Shown: positions 32,367 to 44,060, counted from the first letter of the stretch. The stretch is DNA of 64,000 bases from Saccharolobus caldissimus (GCF_020886315.1 NZ_AP025226.1:2878001-2942000); one strand, 5' to 3'. The notes: a model not told the origin generated them from the sequence alone. Numbers and translations are program-made.

Positions 32367-33554
32367 TTAAACACCATAACTTTTCCACGTTCCCTTAACT
32401 ACCCAAACTGGTTCCTCACTGACCTCTAATGGAACTGGATCTGCCCTTAGCTCCTCTATTAACTTCTCATTAACTGAAACCCCTATTCCTGGTCTATCTG
32501 GTACTTTAACGTGACCTGACTCAACAGGCGTTTCATTATATACTAAATCCCTCTTCCATTGAGGGAACCAATCGTAAAAGTTTTCAAGTAAATATAGGTT
32601 TTGCGTAATTGCACTTAACTGTAATGATACTGAGTTTTGTATTGAACCAAACGCGTTATGAAACGCTATTTCTACATCATTAGCCTCTGCTAATACTATA
32701 GCCTTCCTCGCTACAGTAACTCCACCTATATTAGTTACATCTGGTTGCAATATATTTACTAAGCCCTCCTTTATATAAAACATTGTCTCCTTCTCACTTA
32801 TTAGTCTCTCACCTAACGCTATTTTAAGCGACGTAAAATTCCTATATTTCCTTAAGCCCTCGATATCTTCATGATGTACTGGTTCTTCCATAAAAGCTGG
32901 ATTATATTTCTCTAATCTTTTAGCTATCATTATAGCTGAATTTGCGTTAAATCTTCCATGATGCTCAATTAAAATATCTACATTATCTCCTACGGCCTCT
33001 CTAACGGCCTTGACTCTTTCCTCAGCTTCCCTTAAACCCTTCTCGTCTATCCAATCATAATAGGGACCAAAAGGGTCGAATTTAAGTGCCTTATATCCCT
33101 TCTTAGTAATCTCTTTAGCCTTCTCAGCGAAATCTTCTGGAGTTACACAATCTTGATACCAACCATTAGCATAAACGGGAATCCTCTCTCTAACTTTACC
33201 TCCTAATAACTTATATAACGGCGCACCTAACTCCTTACCAATAATATCCCATGATGCTATATCAATAGCACTTACAGCCGTTGCGGACTCAAAAGACCTA
33301 GCCAAATAAAAATCTTGTTTATACCATTCATGGTAATTCTTCTCTACTTCTTCCACATCTTTTCCTATATAAGCTTTTGAGACTTGTTTAATTGCATTGT
33401 ATACAGATATTATTCTTAACGTAGGTACAGCTTCCCCATAACCTACCATGCCATTCTCAGTAATTACTCTGACTACTATCATCGTAGAAGCCCATGTAGC
33501 ACTTCCTTTCTCTTTAGAAGTAAGAACTATAGGCTCTATTTCTCTGATTTTCAT
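32367..33554 (-). CDS. gad: Gluconate/galactonate dehydratase
   Basis: 395 residues, enolase superfamily. Converts gluconate (and galactonate) to 2-keto-3-deoxygluconate. Metal/catalytic motifs are visible: KALKFDP, the Asp of [10 protein letters not shown], Glu of [10 protein letters not shown] and the LGERL and FHNAFGS segments (catalytic His). First gene of the operon; leader is very short, with a TATA-like TTATATTT at about 33570-33577. It shares a 36-base divergent promoter region with the PsiE-like gene. Confidence 0.96.
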   Translation of the reverse strand: MKIREIEPIVLTSKEKGSATWASTMIVVRVITENGMVGYGEAVPTLRIISVYNAIKQVSKAYIGKDVEEVEKNYHEWYKQDFYLARSFESATAVSAIDIASWDIIGKELGAPLYKLLGGKVRERIPVYANGWYQDCVTPEDFAEKAKEITKKGYKALKFDPFGPYYDWIDEKGLREAEERVKAVREAVGDNVDILIEHHGRFNANSAIMIAKRLEKYNPAFMEEPVHHEDIEGLRKYRNFTSLKIALGERLISEKETMFYIKEGLVNILQPDVTNIGGVTVARKAIVLAEANDVEIAFHNAFGSIQNSVSLQLSAITQNLYLLENFYDWFPQWKRDLVYNETPVESGHVKVPDRPGIGVSVNEKLIEELRADPVPLEVSEEPVWVVKGTWKSYGV

Positions 33555-33590
33555 AAACTATAATTTGGACATCAAATATAAGTTTAGATA
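33555..33590. promoter_or_regulatory. Compact divergent promoter between gad operon and psiE-like gene
   Basis: Only 36 bases separate the two ATG codons. A leftward TATA-like sequence (AACTTATATTT on the reverse strand, about 33570-33580) and a rightward one (AAACTATAATTT, about 33556-33566) face each other, each about 20-25 bases from its own ATG. The promoters must overlap and may exclude each other. Confidence 0.5.
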
Positions 33591-33977
33591 ATGCGAAGAA
33601 TTGGTGATAGAGATTTAATAAAATTCATCGGATATATTATAAGAATTATATTATTATTGGGAATATTCTCACAAATGGCACTATCAGCATATCAAATAAT
33701 GACTGATTTAATTAAACTAAGCTTAATAGACCTAATAAGTTCTACTATAATCGGATCTTTACTTATATTAGTACTTCTAGAACTATACATAGCAGTAAAT
33801 AGTTATCTTACAGGAAAAGAAAGAAGTATAGTTAACGTAATTGATGCTGGTATCTCATTTATAGTCAGGGAAATAATTTTAGAGCTCTTTTCTACAAATT
33901 CCAATGTAACAGATCTACTAATGCTAGCAGGAATCGTAGGAATTTTAACTTTTTCGCGATTTCTCGCTAGCCGTTAA
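33591..33977 (+). CDS. PsiE-like membrane protein
   Basis: 128 residues with four helices (about 10-30, 42-65, 75-95, 108-125) and the PsiE-type spacing, including charged stretches (VNVIDAGISFIVREIILELFS). PsiE proteins (phosphate-starvation-inducible in E. coli) have no proven biochemical role. Its last 33 bases overlap the convergent DUF123 gene. Possibly linked in phosphate or sugar stress by the shared promoter with the gad operon. Confidence 0.75.
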   Translation: MRRIGDRDLIKFIGYIIRIILLLGIFSQMALSAYQIMTDLIKLSLIDLISSTIIGSLLILVLLELYIAVNSYLTGKERSIVNVIDAGISFIVREIILELFSTNSNVTDLLMLAGIVGILTFSRFLASR

Positions 33978-34328
33978 AATTATATTAAAAAGATCTCTTA
34001 CTCTAAATAAATGGGAGGGAGAATCATTATCATCCGTTGAGCCGAAATTTTTTACATATTCAAAACGTTTACATAGATCTTTAGCCAACTCCTTTTCTCG
34101 TATTGGTAATACTAAAACTGCTAATGGATAACATTCTTTCATTAGGAAATCTATATGCCAATGATATTTGCTTTTATTCTTATTTAGATGCCTACATATT
34201 CTTTTTACGCAAGAAATTCCACATGATCCTACATACGCATAAATACCTTTTTCTATAGCGAACTCTTTAGCCTTAGTTCTCACTATTGTATATTGTTTAC
34301 ATTCTATTAATAAAATGTAACTTTTCAT
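33945..34328 (-). CDS. DUF123 GIY-YIG nuclease-like protein
   Basis: 127 residues, with GIYAYVGSC (GIY-YIG core, residues about 29-37), the Arg of CVKRICRHL, and [10 protein letters not shown], matching DUF123, a GIY-YIG relative. In other archaea this domain is sometimes fused to endonuclease III, suggesting a DNA repair role. Overlaps the upstream Moco gene by four bases and the convergent PsiE gene by 33. Confidence 0.9.
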   Translation of the reverse strand: MKSYILLIECKQYTIVRTKAKEFAIEKGIYAYVGSCGISCVKRICRHLNKNKSKYHWHIDFLMKECYPLAVLVLPIREKELAKDLCKRFEYVKNFGSTDDNDSPSHLFRVRDLFNIILTASEKSRKS

Positions 34329-34924
34329 AGAACTGGTCTTCTTCTCAAATGTCTTCCTCCTTGTCCTTTAAATCTTTCTTCCTCCCAAACGTTTCCTCTT
34401 TCATGATATCCCCGTTCTTCCCAATACCCATCCACATATTCCTTTAGAAATTCAATTTCCGTTAACCATTTAGCACTTTTCCACCCATATAAATGAGGTA
34501 TTATGGGACGAGCTGGAAAACCATGCTTTAAAGGAATTTTATCACCATTCATAAATAATGCTACAATAACGTTATCTCTATTAACATCTTCATATGGTAC
34601 TACTGCTGTATAACTATCTAAACTATAAAACATAACCCACTTTACTCCTTCTTTAACTCTAGCCATTTCAATTAATGATTTAAAGGGTATTCCTTCCCAT
34701 TTTACGTTTTTAACAGACCAGCCTGTCACACAGTGAAAGTCTTCCACTATTTCCTTCCTCGGCAATTTGAGTAGTTCGTCATAAGTAAAAGAAAGAGTCC
34801 TTTCGACTTCTCCGCTAATCTTAAGCCTATAACTCTCCAAATTAACTTCTGGAATACCAAACTCAGCATATACAATAAAATTTTTTATATATTTTTGATT
34901 TGGTGGTTTTTGTACTTCTTGCAT
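34325..34924 (-). CDS. YedY/sulfite-oxidase-like molybdopterin protein
   Basis: 199 residues, one oxidoreductase molybdopterin-binding domain. The Mo-ligand Cys is in [20 protein letters not shown] (C at about 62) and the conserved [20 protein letters not shown] follows (about 140-160). No Tat leader and no dimerisation domain, so a short cytoplasmic form. Substrate may be an oxidised sulfur compound or methionine sulfoxide, as in the YedY family. Confidence 0.9.
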   Translation of the reverse strand: MQEVQKPPNQKYIKNFIVYAEFGIPEVNLESYRLKISGEVERTLSFTYDELLKLPRKEIVEDFHCVTGWSVKNVKWEGIPFKSLIEMARVKEGVKWVMFYSLDSYTAVVPYEDVNRDNVIVALFMNGDKIPLKHGFPARPIIPHLYGWKSAKWLTEIEFLKEYVDGYWEERGYHERGNVWEEERFKGQGGRHLRRRPVL

Positions 34925-35036
34925 ACTGGATAATTAAGATGCGCATATTTAAAAAATTGCGTTAGAAAAGTTCTTCTATCATAACGATTAGCCCTAAATT
35001 AATTATATAGGAAAACTTGCATTGCGTTTTAAATTT

Positions 35037-35210
35037 TTATTGTTCTCTAATTTTATTCGGTTTAGCTTTATAAATGTTTAGTATATCCTCCAGAAATATT
35101 ATCCCCTTAAACTTACCTTTTTCTACAAAGAGAGCCTATCTAGATCTTAACTTAGACATAACCTCCCAAGCGTCCTCAGCAAAAGAACGTAAATCCACAT
35201 AAGAACTACC
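35037..35210 (-). pseudogene. C-terminal CBS fragment of a decayed CLC channel gene
   Basis: The reverse strand codes GSSYVDLRSFAEDAWEVM and SKLRSR, then an in-frame stop (TAG at 35136-35138), then ALFVEKGKFKGIIFLEDIL to a final TAA (35037-35039). This matches the intact CLC protein at 36826-38601 ([25 protein letters not shown]... KYKGIV) residue by residue; the stop replaces its Trp (TGG to TAG). The 5' end is cut at the edge of a MITE-like insertion (35208 on). Confidence 0.75.
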
Positions 35211-35724
35211 GTTTGCTCCTACACTTCCATTCCACTCATTTTATCTCTAGTCATGATCAAATGTAGGAACTTAGCACTCAACCACACGCTCAATCTAATC
35301 AAATGTGAGTCATAGGACTCCTTTAATCCCAACAACACGGGGCTTACATCTCAGCAATCACACTCTTTTGGGGGTCGGACTTTCATTGAGGTTTCATGAT
35401 TTAACCTCTAGTCCTCATTCCCCTTGTCCGGCTCCCCACGCCTAGGTTAGGGAGTGTGAACTCCCAGCCACGACATGGGGAGCCTCATCGAACCCATCAC
35501 ATTGCTCCTCGGGTTCACTGTAGGGCCCTCTTCTACATCATATTTTATAACTACAAAATTTATAAACTTTCGTGAAAAGATAGTTAGAAATGTTAAATGA
35601 TATAAAATTCACGGTTTCTCGGAAACTGTTGGCAACGGCATAGCCCACGTCGGTATGAGAGATAATCCTTAATCAATAGAAAAGAGTACAATATAAAAAG
35701 ATTTCTATTGTCATGAAAAAGGAT
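35208..35724 (-). mobile_element. MITE-like element, family 2, copy 1 (split)
   Basis: Two parts, 35208-35372 and 35639-35724, match the copy at 36360-36614 in the same orientation, about 251 bp in all. The element is interrupted by a 266-bp family-1 insertion between them, at the point where the second copy is continuous (TTTTGGG next to CATGGCCC). The reverse strand of the right part shows HTDVGYA, like the RuvC-III region of TnpB proteins, so it is probably derived from an IS605-type element. Confidence 0.6.
35373..35638 (-). mobile_element. MITE-like element, family 1, copy A (266 bp)
   Basis: Matches the 289-bp copy at 50870-51158 on the other strand along its whole length. Left end CCGTTGCCAACAGTTTCC (read on the reverse strand from 35638), a GTAGAAGAGGGCCCTAC block, and right end GAAAGTCCGACC. 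No target-site duplication is seen, as expected for IS200/IS605-type insertion. It splits the family-2 element, so it arrived later. Confidence 0.65.
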
Positions 35725-35811
35725 TTAGAATTAAGAAGAAGGGTACTCTATGCGCTGTAGTTATACTTTTTATTCGTGTTTTCAAAATTTTATTTTGTGA
35801 AAGCCCCGCTG

Positions 35812-36201
35812 ATGTTAAGAATACATACTAAGAAAGGGGATAAGTTATTCCTCTACGTACAAATTATCTTTTGGCTCATATATGTTATGATCGATCTTGG
35901 GCTGTTCACGAATAAATTACTCTTATTTGGTACAATAGCGTTAGCCTTAAGCATAGTTTTAATTACTCTAGTTCTAACGTCATACTCCTATTTAGACGTC
36001 AGAATAACACCAGAACGAGTTAAGATAGGTAAGTGGAAGATACCCCTAGACCAAGTAAGGGAGATAAGAGTATTGAGGAGTAATGGCTCTACAGCTGACT
36101 TAATTATAGTTTATGAAGGAGGAGAGAGGACTATCGAGGAAGTGAAGAACTGGAAAGAAGCCTTAGAGACGTTTCAAAGATATAAGGAAAATATGGTCTG
36201 A
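35812..36201 (+). CDS. Membrane protein with PH-like cytoplasmic domain
   Basis: About 129 residues: two membrane helices (about 15-35 and 40-60), then a beta-rich domain (DVRITPERVKIGKWKIPLDQVREIRVL) of the bacterial PH/YdbT type. I take ATG 35812 because AATTTTATTTT lies about 25 bases upstream; an in-frame ATG at 35776 would add 12 residues. It sits between mobile-element remnants, so it may have been carried with them or merely trapped. Function unknown. Confidence 0.6.
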   Translation: MLRIHTKKGDKLFLYVQIIFWLIYVMIDLGLFTNKLLLFGTIALALSIVLITLVLTSYSYLDVRITPERVKIGKWKIPLDQVREIRVLRSNGSTADLIIVYEGGERTIEEVKNWKEALETFQRYKENMV

Positions 36202-36284
36202 AGTGCAAGGGATTGTTGAAATATTAATCGCAATCCTCAACTGTAAAGCTTAGAGGTATCCCGATTGATAACGAAACCTACACA
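36202..36284. other. Unassigned gap before mobile-element remnants
   Basis: No gene or structured repeat recognised. On the plus strand codons run in one frame for a short stretch into the family-1 fragment, which could be tnpB-derived, but the frame is broken by TAG. Confidence 0.3.
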
Positions 36285-36360
36285 CCTAGGCGTGGGAGCT
36301 GGACAAGGGGAATGAGGACGAGGGTTAATATAAAATATCATGAAATCCTATGAAAGCTGA
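36285..36360 (+). mobile_element. Family-1 MITE fragment C (right end only)
   Basis: Matches the right third of the family-1 elements: a CCTAGGCGTGGG block, GGACAAGGGGAATGAGGACG, TATCATGAAATCCTATGAAAG, then a diverged end. The frame ending RGMRTRV..KYHE.L-stop is shared with copy B, implying these sequences come from the 3' end of a transposon protein gene. Directly abuts the second family-2 element. Confidence 0.55.
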
Positions 36361-36614
36361 CCGTTTGTCCCTACACTTTCATTTCACTCATTTTATGTTC
36401 AACCATGATCGAGTGTAGAGACTTAGCCCTCAACCACCTACCAAGCTTAACGGTAGGTGGGTCATGGGACTCCAACGGCACGGGGCTCACATCTCTGGAA
36501 TTTTCACTCTCACCCTTTTGGGCATGGCCCACATCGGCGTGAGAGATCATCTTTATCAACAAATTTTTAACATTATCAAATATAAAAAGATTTCTGACAA
36601 CGTGAAAAAGGATT
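36360..36614 (-). mobile_element. MITE-like element, family 2, copy 2 (255 bp)
   Basis: Intact second copy. Reverse-strand left end AATCCTTTTTCACG, then AT-rich leader, then an open frame with ISHADVGHAQKG (TnpB-type RuvC-III region) to a stop at 36371, then the right end. Its right part can fold: CCACCTACC (36434-36442) and GGTAGGTGG (36452-36460), a perfect 9-bp hairpin, like the subterminal hairpins or 3' RNA of IS200/IS605 elements. Confidence 0.6.
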
Positions 36615-36825
36615 CAGCCCTATTATTACAAATGGAGGTATATAGAGTTTGGAGATCATTAAGTATTCTCTAGCAATAGTCTTGTGGGAGAAAAAGTTAA
36701 TTCAGAATTTATATCTTAATGACGACACTCTCACTGTATGAAAACACACTCAAGTTAAGTTTATTCTTTACGTTCACACTTATAAATATAAAAAAGCTAA
36801 AAACCTTAATGAATTAAGATACTTT

Positions 36826-38601
<1,776 letters not shown>

Positions 38602-38837
38602 AATATTCTTTCAATTATCCTTCATTTTCTTTAAGAAATCTATTATACTTTTTCACTAAATATAATATTGTTAATTTTACTTTATCAGTATACTACATGC
38701 TTCATTGCATATTTCATTTATAATTTTTACTTTATCTTACAATTAGCAGTTTTTAATTGCCGCTAAATAAATAAAACAAATAATAAGGATCCTTAAATAA
38801 GTGAGCCTCATCATCAGAGAGTTTAAATGATACAACT
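38602..38837. other. AT-rich gap after clc, nothing identified
   Basis: Poly-A/T-rich sequence without a credible ORF; probably the 3' end region of the clc transcript. Confidence 0.35.
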
Positions 38838-39083
38838 TTAAGGAAATTTTAACCAAATTTCAAATGAACGAAATTGTTGTCTACACTCGGTAGAGTGGGG
38901 CAAAATAGCCCTCCAAGAGGACAAACCAGCCAAATACATTGCCAAAGCAAGTGCAACCTCACTCCTAGCATAAAACCTAGGCTTAAAATTAATATACTCC
39001 ATTAAGATTAGTATAATTTGGGTGAGCACGGGAACTTTCCATCTGGTTTCCATGTGCTCACCCAAATTAATTCCCGTGCTCAC
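38838..39083 (-). pseudogene. Transposase remnant fragment
   Basis: Reverse-strand frame of 81 codons. Residues about 29-58 (MEYINFKPRFYARSEVALAL, MYLAGLSSWRA) read like the N-terminus of a Sulfolobales transposase, then the sequence runs into unrelated PHSTECRQQF. The rest of the gene is absent. A 20-bp direct repeat flanks the segment (38868-38888 and 39144-39165). Only a 5' stub of an insertion sequence. Confidence 0.55.
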
Positions 39084-39165
39084 CCTTAATAAAAACTAAT
39101 TCCCCTCATACAGAAAAACAATTCACATAATTTATACTAAATTAACAAAATTGTTGTCCACACTC
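38868..39165. repeat. Direct repeats and 15-bp inverted repeats of an IS scar
   Basis: GAAATTGTTGTCTACACTC (38870-38888) recurs as AAAATTGTTGTCCACACTC (39147-39165). Between them AATTTGGGTGAGCAC (39015-39029) is the exact inverse of 39054-39068, and GGGTGAGCACGGGAA (39020-39034) is the exact inverse of 39071-39085, so one arm can pair with either partner. These look like IS termini left after internal deletion. Confidence 0.55.
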
Positions 39166-39254
39166 TTGTTCTAATTAGCTAATATTAAGAACTTTCAGTA
39201 ATATCTATAGGTAAAGCTTTTTAGTAAGATATAAGTAAATTTAAACGATATGAA

Positions 39255-41222
39255 ATGACTCAAGAGATATCAAAAGAGATTAAAGAAATACAAGAAATAG
39301 ATGAAAAAGTAGATTATAATATAAGATTATACAAACAAATTTATAGAAAAAGTATTGAAAATCCTTCTGCTTTTTGGGGTAAACTTGCTGAGGAACTAGT
39401 AGAATGGTACGAACCTTGGAAAGAGACGTTTAGACATGAACTTTTAACTAAATGGTTTATTGGAGGGAAATTAAATGCAAGCTATAATGCTATTGATAGA
39501 CATTTGAATAGTAATAGAAAATATAAGGCAGCAATAATTTGGGAATCTGAAAAAAATGAGAAAAAAATACTGACTTATCAAGATTTATTTTATGAAGTAA
39601 ATAAGTGGGCTAATGCCTTAAGGCAATTAGGAGTAGAAAAGGGGGATAGAGTAACTATTTACATGCCATTAACGCCAGAAGGAGTTATTTCGATGTTAGC
39701 ATGCGCAAGAATAGGAGCTATTCATAGCGTAGTATTTGCGGGATTCGGATCACAAGCTTTAGCAGATAGAATACAAGACGCCCAATCAAAAGTAGTAATT
39801 ACTGCTGATGCTTATTATAGAAGAGGCAAGCTAGTTGAACTCAAGAAAACAGTAGATGAGGCGTTGTCTAAGTTAAGTAACAATCCCGTTAAAAAAGTAC
39901 TAATATATAAGAGGACTGGAGTCGAGATACCGTTTAACGAGGATAGGGACGTATATTTTGATGAGATAGGAAAATATAAGTACGTTGAACCAGAACCTGT
40001 TGAGGCTACTCATCCGTTATTCATACTCTACACTTCTGGCACTACTGGCAAACCTAAGGGGATAGTGCATTCTACTGGAGGATACTTAGTTGGAACTTCT
40101 GCCATGCTTTTATGGAGTTACGGATTAAGCCAGGATAACGATGTATTATTCAATACTTCAGATATAGGTTGGATTGTTGGACACTCGTATATAACTTATT
40201 CTCCCTTAGTAATGGGTAGAACAGTAATAATTTACGAGAGTGCTCCAGATTATCCTTATCCAAATAAGTGGGCTGAGTTAATTGAAAAATATAGGGCTAC
40301 GACATTTGGCACATCTGCAACATTCTTAAGATACTTAATGAAATACGGTGAGAGTTACATTAAAGAACACGATTTATCCTCTCTTAGGATAATAGTAACT
40401 AATGGAGAACCCTTAAATTACGCTCCATGGAAATTCGGATTAGAAGTAATCGGAAATGGAACAGTTTACATGTCTCATCAATGGTGGCAAACTGAGACTG
40501 GGGCTCCTAATATTGGTTACATGCCAGGTTATCCAATATTCATACCTATGAGGTCAGGGCCAGCATCAGGATTTCCATTACCTGGTAATAAATTACTAGT
40601 ATTTAATGAAAACGGTAATCCAGTAAAGCCTAGAGAGAGAGGATATTTAGTTATGGAACCACCATTCCCACCTTCCATGATGATAGGGATGTGGAACGAT
40701 GAAGGAAATGAGAGGTTAAAGAAAACCTACTTTAGTAAATTTGACAATTACTACTATACTGGAGATTTTGCAATGATAGATGAAGATGGGTATATATGGG
40801 TATCTGGAAGAGCTGACGAAACACTGAAAATTGCAGGGCATAGATTGGGTGCAGGAGAAATCGAATCTGCAATAACATCATTCCCAGCAGTAGCTGAGGC
40901 AGCAGTAATTGGAATACCAGATCCAATGAAGGGCGAAACAGCTCACGCTTTTATCGTCCTAAAACAGGGATATGAACCTTCTGATAAATTAGCTAGAGAG
41001 ATCCAGGAACACGTTAAGAAAATTATGGGGCCTATAGTTGTGCTAGAAGTACATTTCGTAAAAGCCTTGCCAAAAACTAGATCTGGAAAAGTAATGAGAA
41101 GAGTAATTAAAGCAGTAATGACGGGCTCAGCTACTGGAGATCTTTCCACTCTTGAAGATGAGGCATCTATAGAAGAGATAAAAAGAGCTATTGAAGAATT
41201 GAAAAAACAATTAAACCCATGA
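39255..41222 (+). CDS. acs: Acetyl-CoA synthetase (AMP-forming)
   Basis: 655 residues. Activates acetate (or a short acyl acid) with ATP to the adenylate, then makes acyl-CoA. AMP-binding core [18 protein letters not shown] (about 257-274), adenylate motif [10 protein letters not shown], hinge [14 protein letters not shown] and catalytic Lys in [10 protein letters not shown] (about 610). In Sulfolobales related enzymes activate 3-hydroxypropionate, so this could be that enzyme. Convergent with glucose dehydrogenase by 12 bases of overlap. Confidence 0.92.
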   Translation: MTQEISKEIKEIQEIDEKVDYNIRLYKQIYRKSIENPSAFWGKLAEELVEWYEPWKETFRHELLTKWFIGGKLNASYNAIDRHLNSNRKYKAAIIWESEKNEKKILTYQDLFYEVNKWANALRQLGVEKGDRVTIYMPLTPEGVISMLACARIGAIHSVVFAGFGSQALADRIQDAQSKVVITADAYYRRGKLVELKKTVDEALSKLSNNPVKKVLIYKRTGVEIPFNEDRDVYFDEIGKYKYVEPEPVEATHPLFILYTSGTTGKPKGIVHSTGGYLVGTSAMLLWSYGLSQDNDVLFNTSDIGWIVGHSYITYSPLVMGRTVIIYESAPDYPYPNKWAELIEKYRATTFGTSATFLRYLMKYGESYIKEHDLSSLRIIVTNGEPLNYAPWKFGLEVIGNGTVYMSHQWWQTETGAPNIGYMPGYPIFIPMRSGPASGFPLPGNKLLVFNENGNPVKPRERGYLVMEPPFPPSMMIGMWNDEGNERLKKTYFSKFDNYYYTGDFAMIDEDGYIWVSGRADETLKIAGHRLGAGEIESAITSFPAVAEAAVIGIPDPMKGETAHAFIVLKQGYEPSDKLAREIQEHVKKIMGPIVVLEVHFVKALPKTRSGKVMRRVIKAVMTGSATGDLSTLEDEASIEEIKRAIEELKKQLNP

Positions 41223-42293
41223 TATAATTGTCTTAATTTCACCTGCAGGTTTTTTCGTTAATATCGACTCAGATTCGTCTGGCTTAACAACTTTCGTAAT
41301 CATTTTATTTAGAACTGTCTGAAATCTACTTTTCCAAATAGATAAGAAGTTTACCCCATTTTCAAAATCTTCTTTGCTTGCGTTTACACTCCCGAATATG
41401 AGTATATTATTCTCGACTAAGAAAGTTACCAAATCTGCTGTTAAAGTAGCGTACTCTTCACCAGTAGTTCCAAATAATATTACAGCTCCATTCTTATTTA
41501 ACTTATTTATTAGAGGTATGAATGCCATAGGATGACCAGAAGTGTCTACTATTAAATCTAGTTTAGTTAACGTGAGGCCTTTTAAAGTATTTATAAAAGT
41601 AGCTCCTATCTTTTCAGCGATAAAGGATTCCGTAGGAGATGGGTCTCTTTTATTTAAAATATATACGTTAAAGCCTTGAGATATAAAGATCATCGCAAAT
41701 AAATTACCTATAGGCCCTGAACCAATAATAGCAACGTTTCTACAATTATAACTACCATCATTACACCACCATATCATTCTTCTTTGACAGAACATTAACT
41801 CATTATATGCTTTTACAACATTTGATAGAGGCTCTAATAATACCGCAATATCCCTTATTTCATCGGGAATTTTAACTAGGTATCTCTCTTTATCAATAAA
41901 GTATTCTCTCATAAATCCATCTAAACCCCTAATACCCGCTTCTACAAATTCGCCGGTTTCACAAAAGTCTTGTCTTCCTACTAAACAGTTAGAACACTTA
42001 CCACAACCTCTTCTCACTATCGGTACTACGTAATCTCCTTTACGTAAACCCTTAACCTCACTTCCTAATTCAATAACTTGCCCTAAACCTTCATGACCTA
42101 GGATAAGTTCCTTTTTACCAACAGGAGGTCTTGAGAATTTCAATAATCCACTTACAATTCCCCTATCTGTGCCACAAATGCCAGTAGCTATGGTCTTAAT
42201 TAATACTTCATCATTGGCAAGAGTGGAAATATTGATATTAATGTCTTTAACTGTAACACCTCTGGTTGGTGGTTCTACAACTATAGCTTTCAT
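41211..42293 (-). CDS. gdh: Glucose 1-dehydrogenase (NAD(P), zinc MDR type)
   Basis: 360 residues. Oxidises glucose (and galactose) to the lactone, first step of the Entner-Doudoroff route. Catalytic zinc site GICGTDR and GHEGLG; structural zinc Cys [18 protein letters not shown]; cofactor motif IGSGPIG; the [12 protein letters not shown] segment is nearly identical to my memory of the Saccharolobus enzyme. I use ATG 42293 (MKAIVVEPP) rather than the ATG three codons upstream. Confidence 0.95.
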   Translation of the reverse strand: MKAIVVEPPTRGVTVKDININISTLANDEVLIKTIATGICGTDRGIVSGLLKFSRPPVGKKELILGHEGLGQVIELGSEVKGLRKGDYVVPIVRRGCGKCSNCLVGRQDFCETGEFVEAGIRGLDGFMREYFIDKERYLVKIPDEIRDIAVLLEPLSNVVKAYNELMFCQRRMIWWCNDGSYNCRNVAIIGSGPIGNLFAMIFISQGFNVYILNKRDPSPTESFIAEKIGATFINTLKGLTLTKLDLIVDTSGHPMAFIPLINKLNKNGAVILFGTTGEEYATLTADLVTFLVENNILIFGSVNASKEDFENGVNFLSIWKSRFQTVLNKMITKVVKPDESESILTKKPAGEIKTIISWV

Positions 42294-42319
42294 GAAATAC
42301 ATAACCTTATTTCTTATAT

Positions 42320-42769
42320 TTAAATTACTTTACACGAGCCGCCAATAAATTTCTCCCAATTATTCGAAAAATAGAACTTGCATTCTATTTTATAACCAGC
42401 CAAAACTAAGGGTACCCATTCCTTATCGTCTTCCCACATTTTATCATAAGGGATTTCATTAACGTTAATCCACATGGGAATTGCTTCGTCTGTTTCAATT
42501 ATGTTTCCTTTAAATTTTTTAATAAGATAAATACCCATTTCTTCAATGCGATTATCATTAATTATGAAAGTTATCTTACCTATATATTCAGCTACTTCCC
42601 CTATTAATCCAGTTTCCTCTTTTAACTCTCTTATAGCACACTCCTCACCTTTCTCATTACTCTTAATCTTACCTCCAGGAAAATTATATAATCCCTTTCC
42701 TAATCCTCGCTTTTTATAAATCATTAATATTTTGTTTGAATCTAGGACTATACTTATGCAAGTATCCAT
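42320..42769 (-). CDS. Nudix hydrolase, MTH1/ADP-ribose type
   Basis: 149 residues; the Nudix box is complete ([27 protein letters not shown] at about 33-59: G-x5-E-x7-R-E-x2-E-E-x-G). Short unspecialised form, likely to clean oxidised or damaged nucleotides such as 8-oxo-dGTP. Lies 27 bases upstream of glucose dehydrogenase on the same strand and is divergent from the CBS protein at 42818. Confidence 0.93.
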   Translation of the reverse strand: MDTCISIVLDSNKILMIYKKRGLGKGLYNFPGGKIKSNEKGEECAIRELKEETGLIGEVAEYIGKITFIINDNRIEEMGIYLIKKFKGNIIETDEAIPMWINVNEIPYDKMWEDDKEWVPLVLAGYKIECKFYFSNNWEKFIGGSCKVI

Positions 42770-42817
42770 ATATTAACTTTCGAATAATTAGATTTTAAAT
42801 AAGGAATTAACAGAATA

Positions 42818-43648
42818 ATGAATGTGAATGTGAAAACTTTAATGATCCAGAATCCTCCAGTGATTGCTAAAAATGACAAATTGATTAGTGCATTTAAAAA
42901 GATAAATGAGGGTGGGATAGGTAGGATAATAGTAGCTAATGATAAAATAGAGGGAATCTTAACCACTAGGGATCTTTTAAGTTTAGCAGTAACCTATTGT
43001 AAGGATACTTGCTCTCAAGGTGATTTATATAAAATTTCTTCATCACCCGTAGCAGATTATATGACCTCTAATCCAGTTACAATTTATGAAGATGATGATG
43101 TATTTAATGCCATTAACATAATGGTAACGAGAAATTTCGGCTCATTACCCGTAGTAGATTTAAATCAAAGACCAGTAGGAATTGTAACTGAAAGAGAGTT
43201 TTTATTGCTTTACAAAGATTTAGGTGAGAAATATCCAGTTAAGGCCTTTATGACTACTAAAGTTCAGACTATATATAAGGAAGTAAAATTAGAGCAAGCA
43301 GTGAAGTTAATGATCAAACGAGGATTTAGAAGGTTACCAGTAGTTGATGATGATAATAAGATAATAGGAATAATAACAGCCGTAAATGCGTTAAAGCGAC
43401 TAGCTAAAGCTGTTGAAAAACTAGATCCAGACTATTTTTACAATAAGTCAGTTAAGGAGGTTATGACTACGAATATAATTACAATAGATGAGATGTCATC
43501 GATTAACAGAGCCGCAATGGAAATGATAGTTAAAAGGATAGGATCGTTATTAATACTTAATAGGGATAATACTATAAAGGGAATTATAACTGAAAGAGAT
43601 TTGCTAATAGCATTACATCATTTGTTGTTCATGGAAAGACTCAAATGA
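42818..43648 (+). CDS. Four-CBS-domain protein
   Basis: 276 residues consisting of four CBS domains in two Bateman pairs (MIQNPPVIAKND..., YMTSNPVTIYEDD..., FMTTKVQTIYKE..., VMTTNIITIDEM...). Binds adenine nucleotides, SAM or similar ligands; there is no attached enzyme or HTH, so it may regulate partner proteins. Followed 31 bases later by ridA. Confidence 0.93.
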   Translation: MNVNVKTLMIQNPPVIAKNDKLISAFKKINEGGIGRIIVANDKIEGILTTRDLLSLAVTYCKDTCSQGDLYKISSSPVADYMTSNPVTIYEDDDVFNAINIMVTRNFGSLPVVDLNQRPVGIVTEREFLLLYKDLGEKYPVKAFMTTKVQTIYKEVKLEQAVKLMIKRGFRRLPVVDDDNKIIGIITAVNALKRLAKAVEKLDPDYFYNKSVKEVMTTNIITIDEMSSINRAAMEMIVKRIGSLLILNRDNTIKGIITERDLLIALHHLLFMERLK

Positions 43649-43679
43649 AAATTTAAACCTTAAGATTCAGTAAAAACGT

Positions 43680-44060
43680 ATGAAAGAAATAATTTACACG
43701 GAAAAAGCTCCTAAACCCATAGGACCTTACTCTCAAGGAGTTAAAATCGGAGATACACTTTACGTTTCTGGCCAATTACCAGTAGATCCCAAAACTAATG
43801 AGATAAGCGGTAAAACAATAGAAGAGCAAACAGTTAGAGTTTTAGAGAATATAAAAGCTATTCTAGAAACTGCAGGATATACTTTATCTGATGTAGCCAT
43901 GGTTTTCGTATATCTTAAAGATATAAAAGATTTTAGCAAATTTAACGAAGTATACTCCAAATATTTTAATGAGAAACCACCCGCAAGAGTTACAGTTGAA
44001 ACATCAAGATTGCCTAGAGATGCACTAGTAGAAATAGCCGTAATAGCTCAGAAGGGCTAA
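43680..44060 (+). CDS. ridA: RidA family 2-imino acid deaminase
   Basis: 126 residues. Hydrolyses reactive enamine/imine intermediates from PLP enzymes to the oxo acid. The family signature [20 protein letters not shown] contains the key Arg (about 104), and [18 protein letters not shown] is the conserved opening. Cytoplasmic trimer. Fits with the permeases, aminotransferase and IlvD in the window. Confidence 0.96.
   Translation: MKEIIYTEKAPKPIGPYSQGVKIGDTLYVSGQLPVDPKTNEISGKTIEEQTVRVLENIKAILETAGYTLSDVAMVFVYLKDIKDFSKFNEVYSKYFNEKPPARVTVETSRLPRDALVEIAVIAQKG

Noticed and set aside
32366-32377. Upstream ATG for kdgA
   Set aside because: It would overlap gad by 11 bases and add four residues absent from the known enzyme.
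36371-36562. 63-codon reverse-strand ORF with HADVGHA
   Set aside because: It is the tnpB-derived remnant inside the family-2 element, not an independent gene; the other copy has stops throughout.
36464-36673. 69-codon plus-strand ORF
   Set aside because: Lies across the family-2 element and its flank; codon use is unlike genes and the frame is not kept in the other copy.
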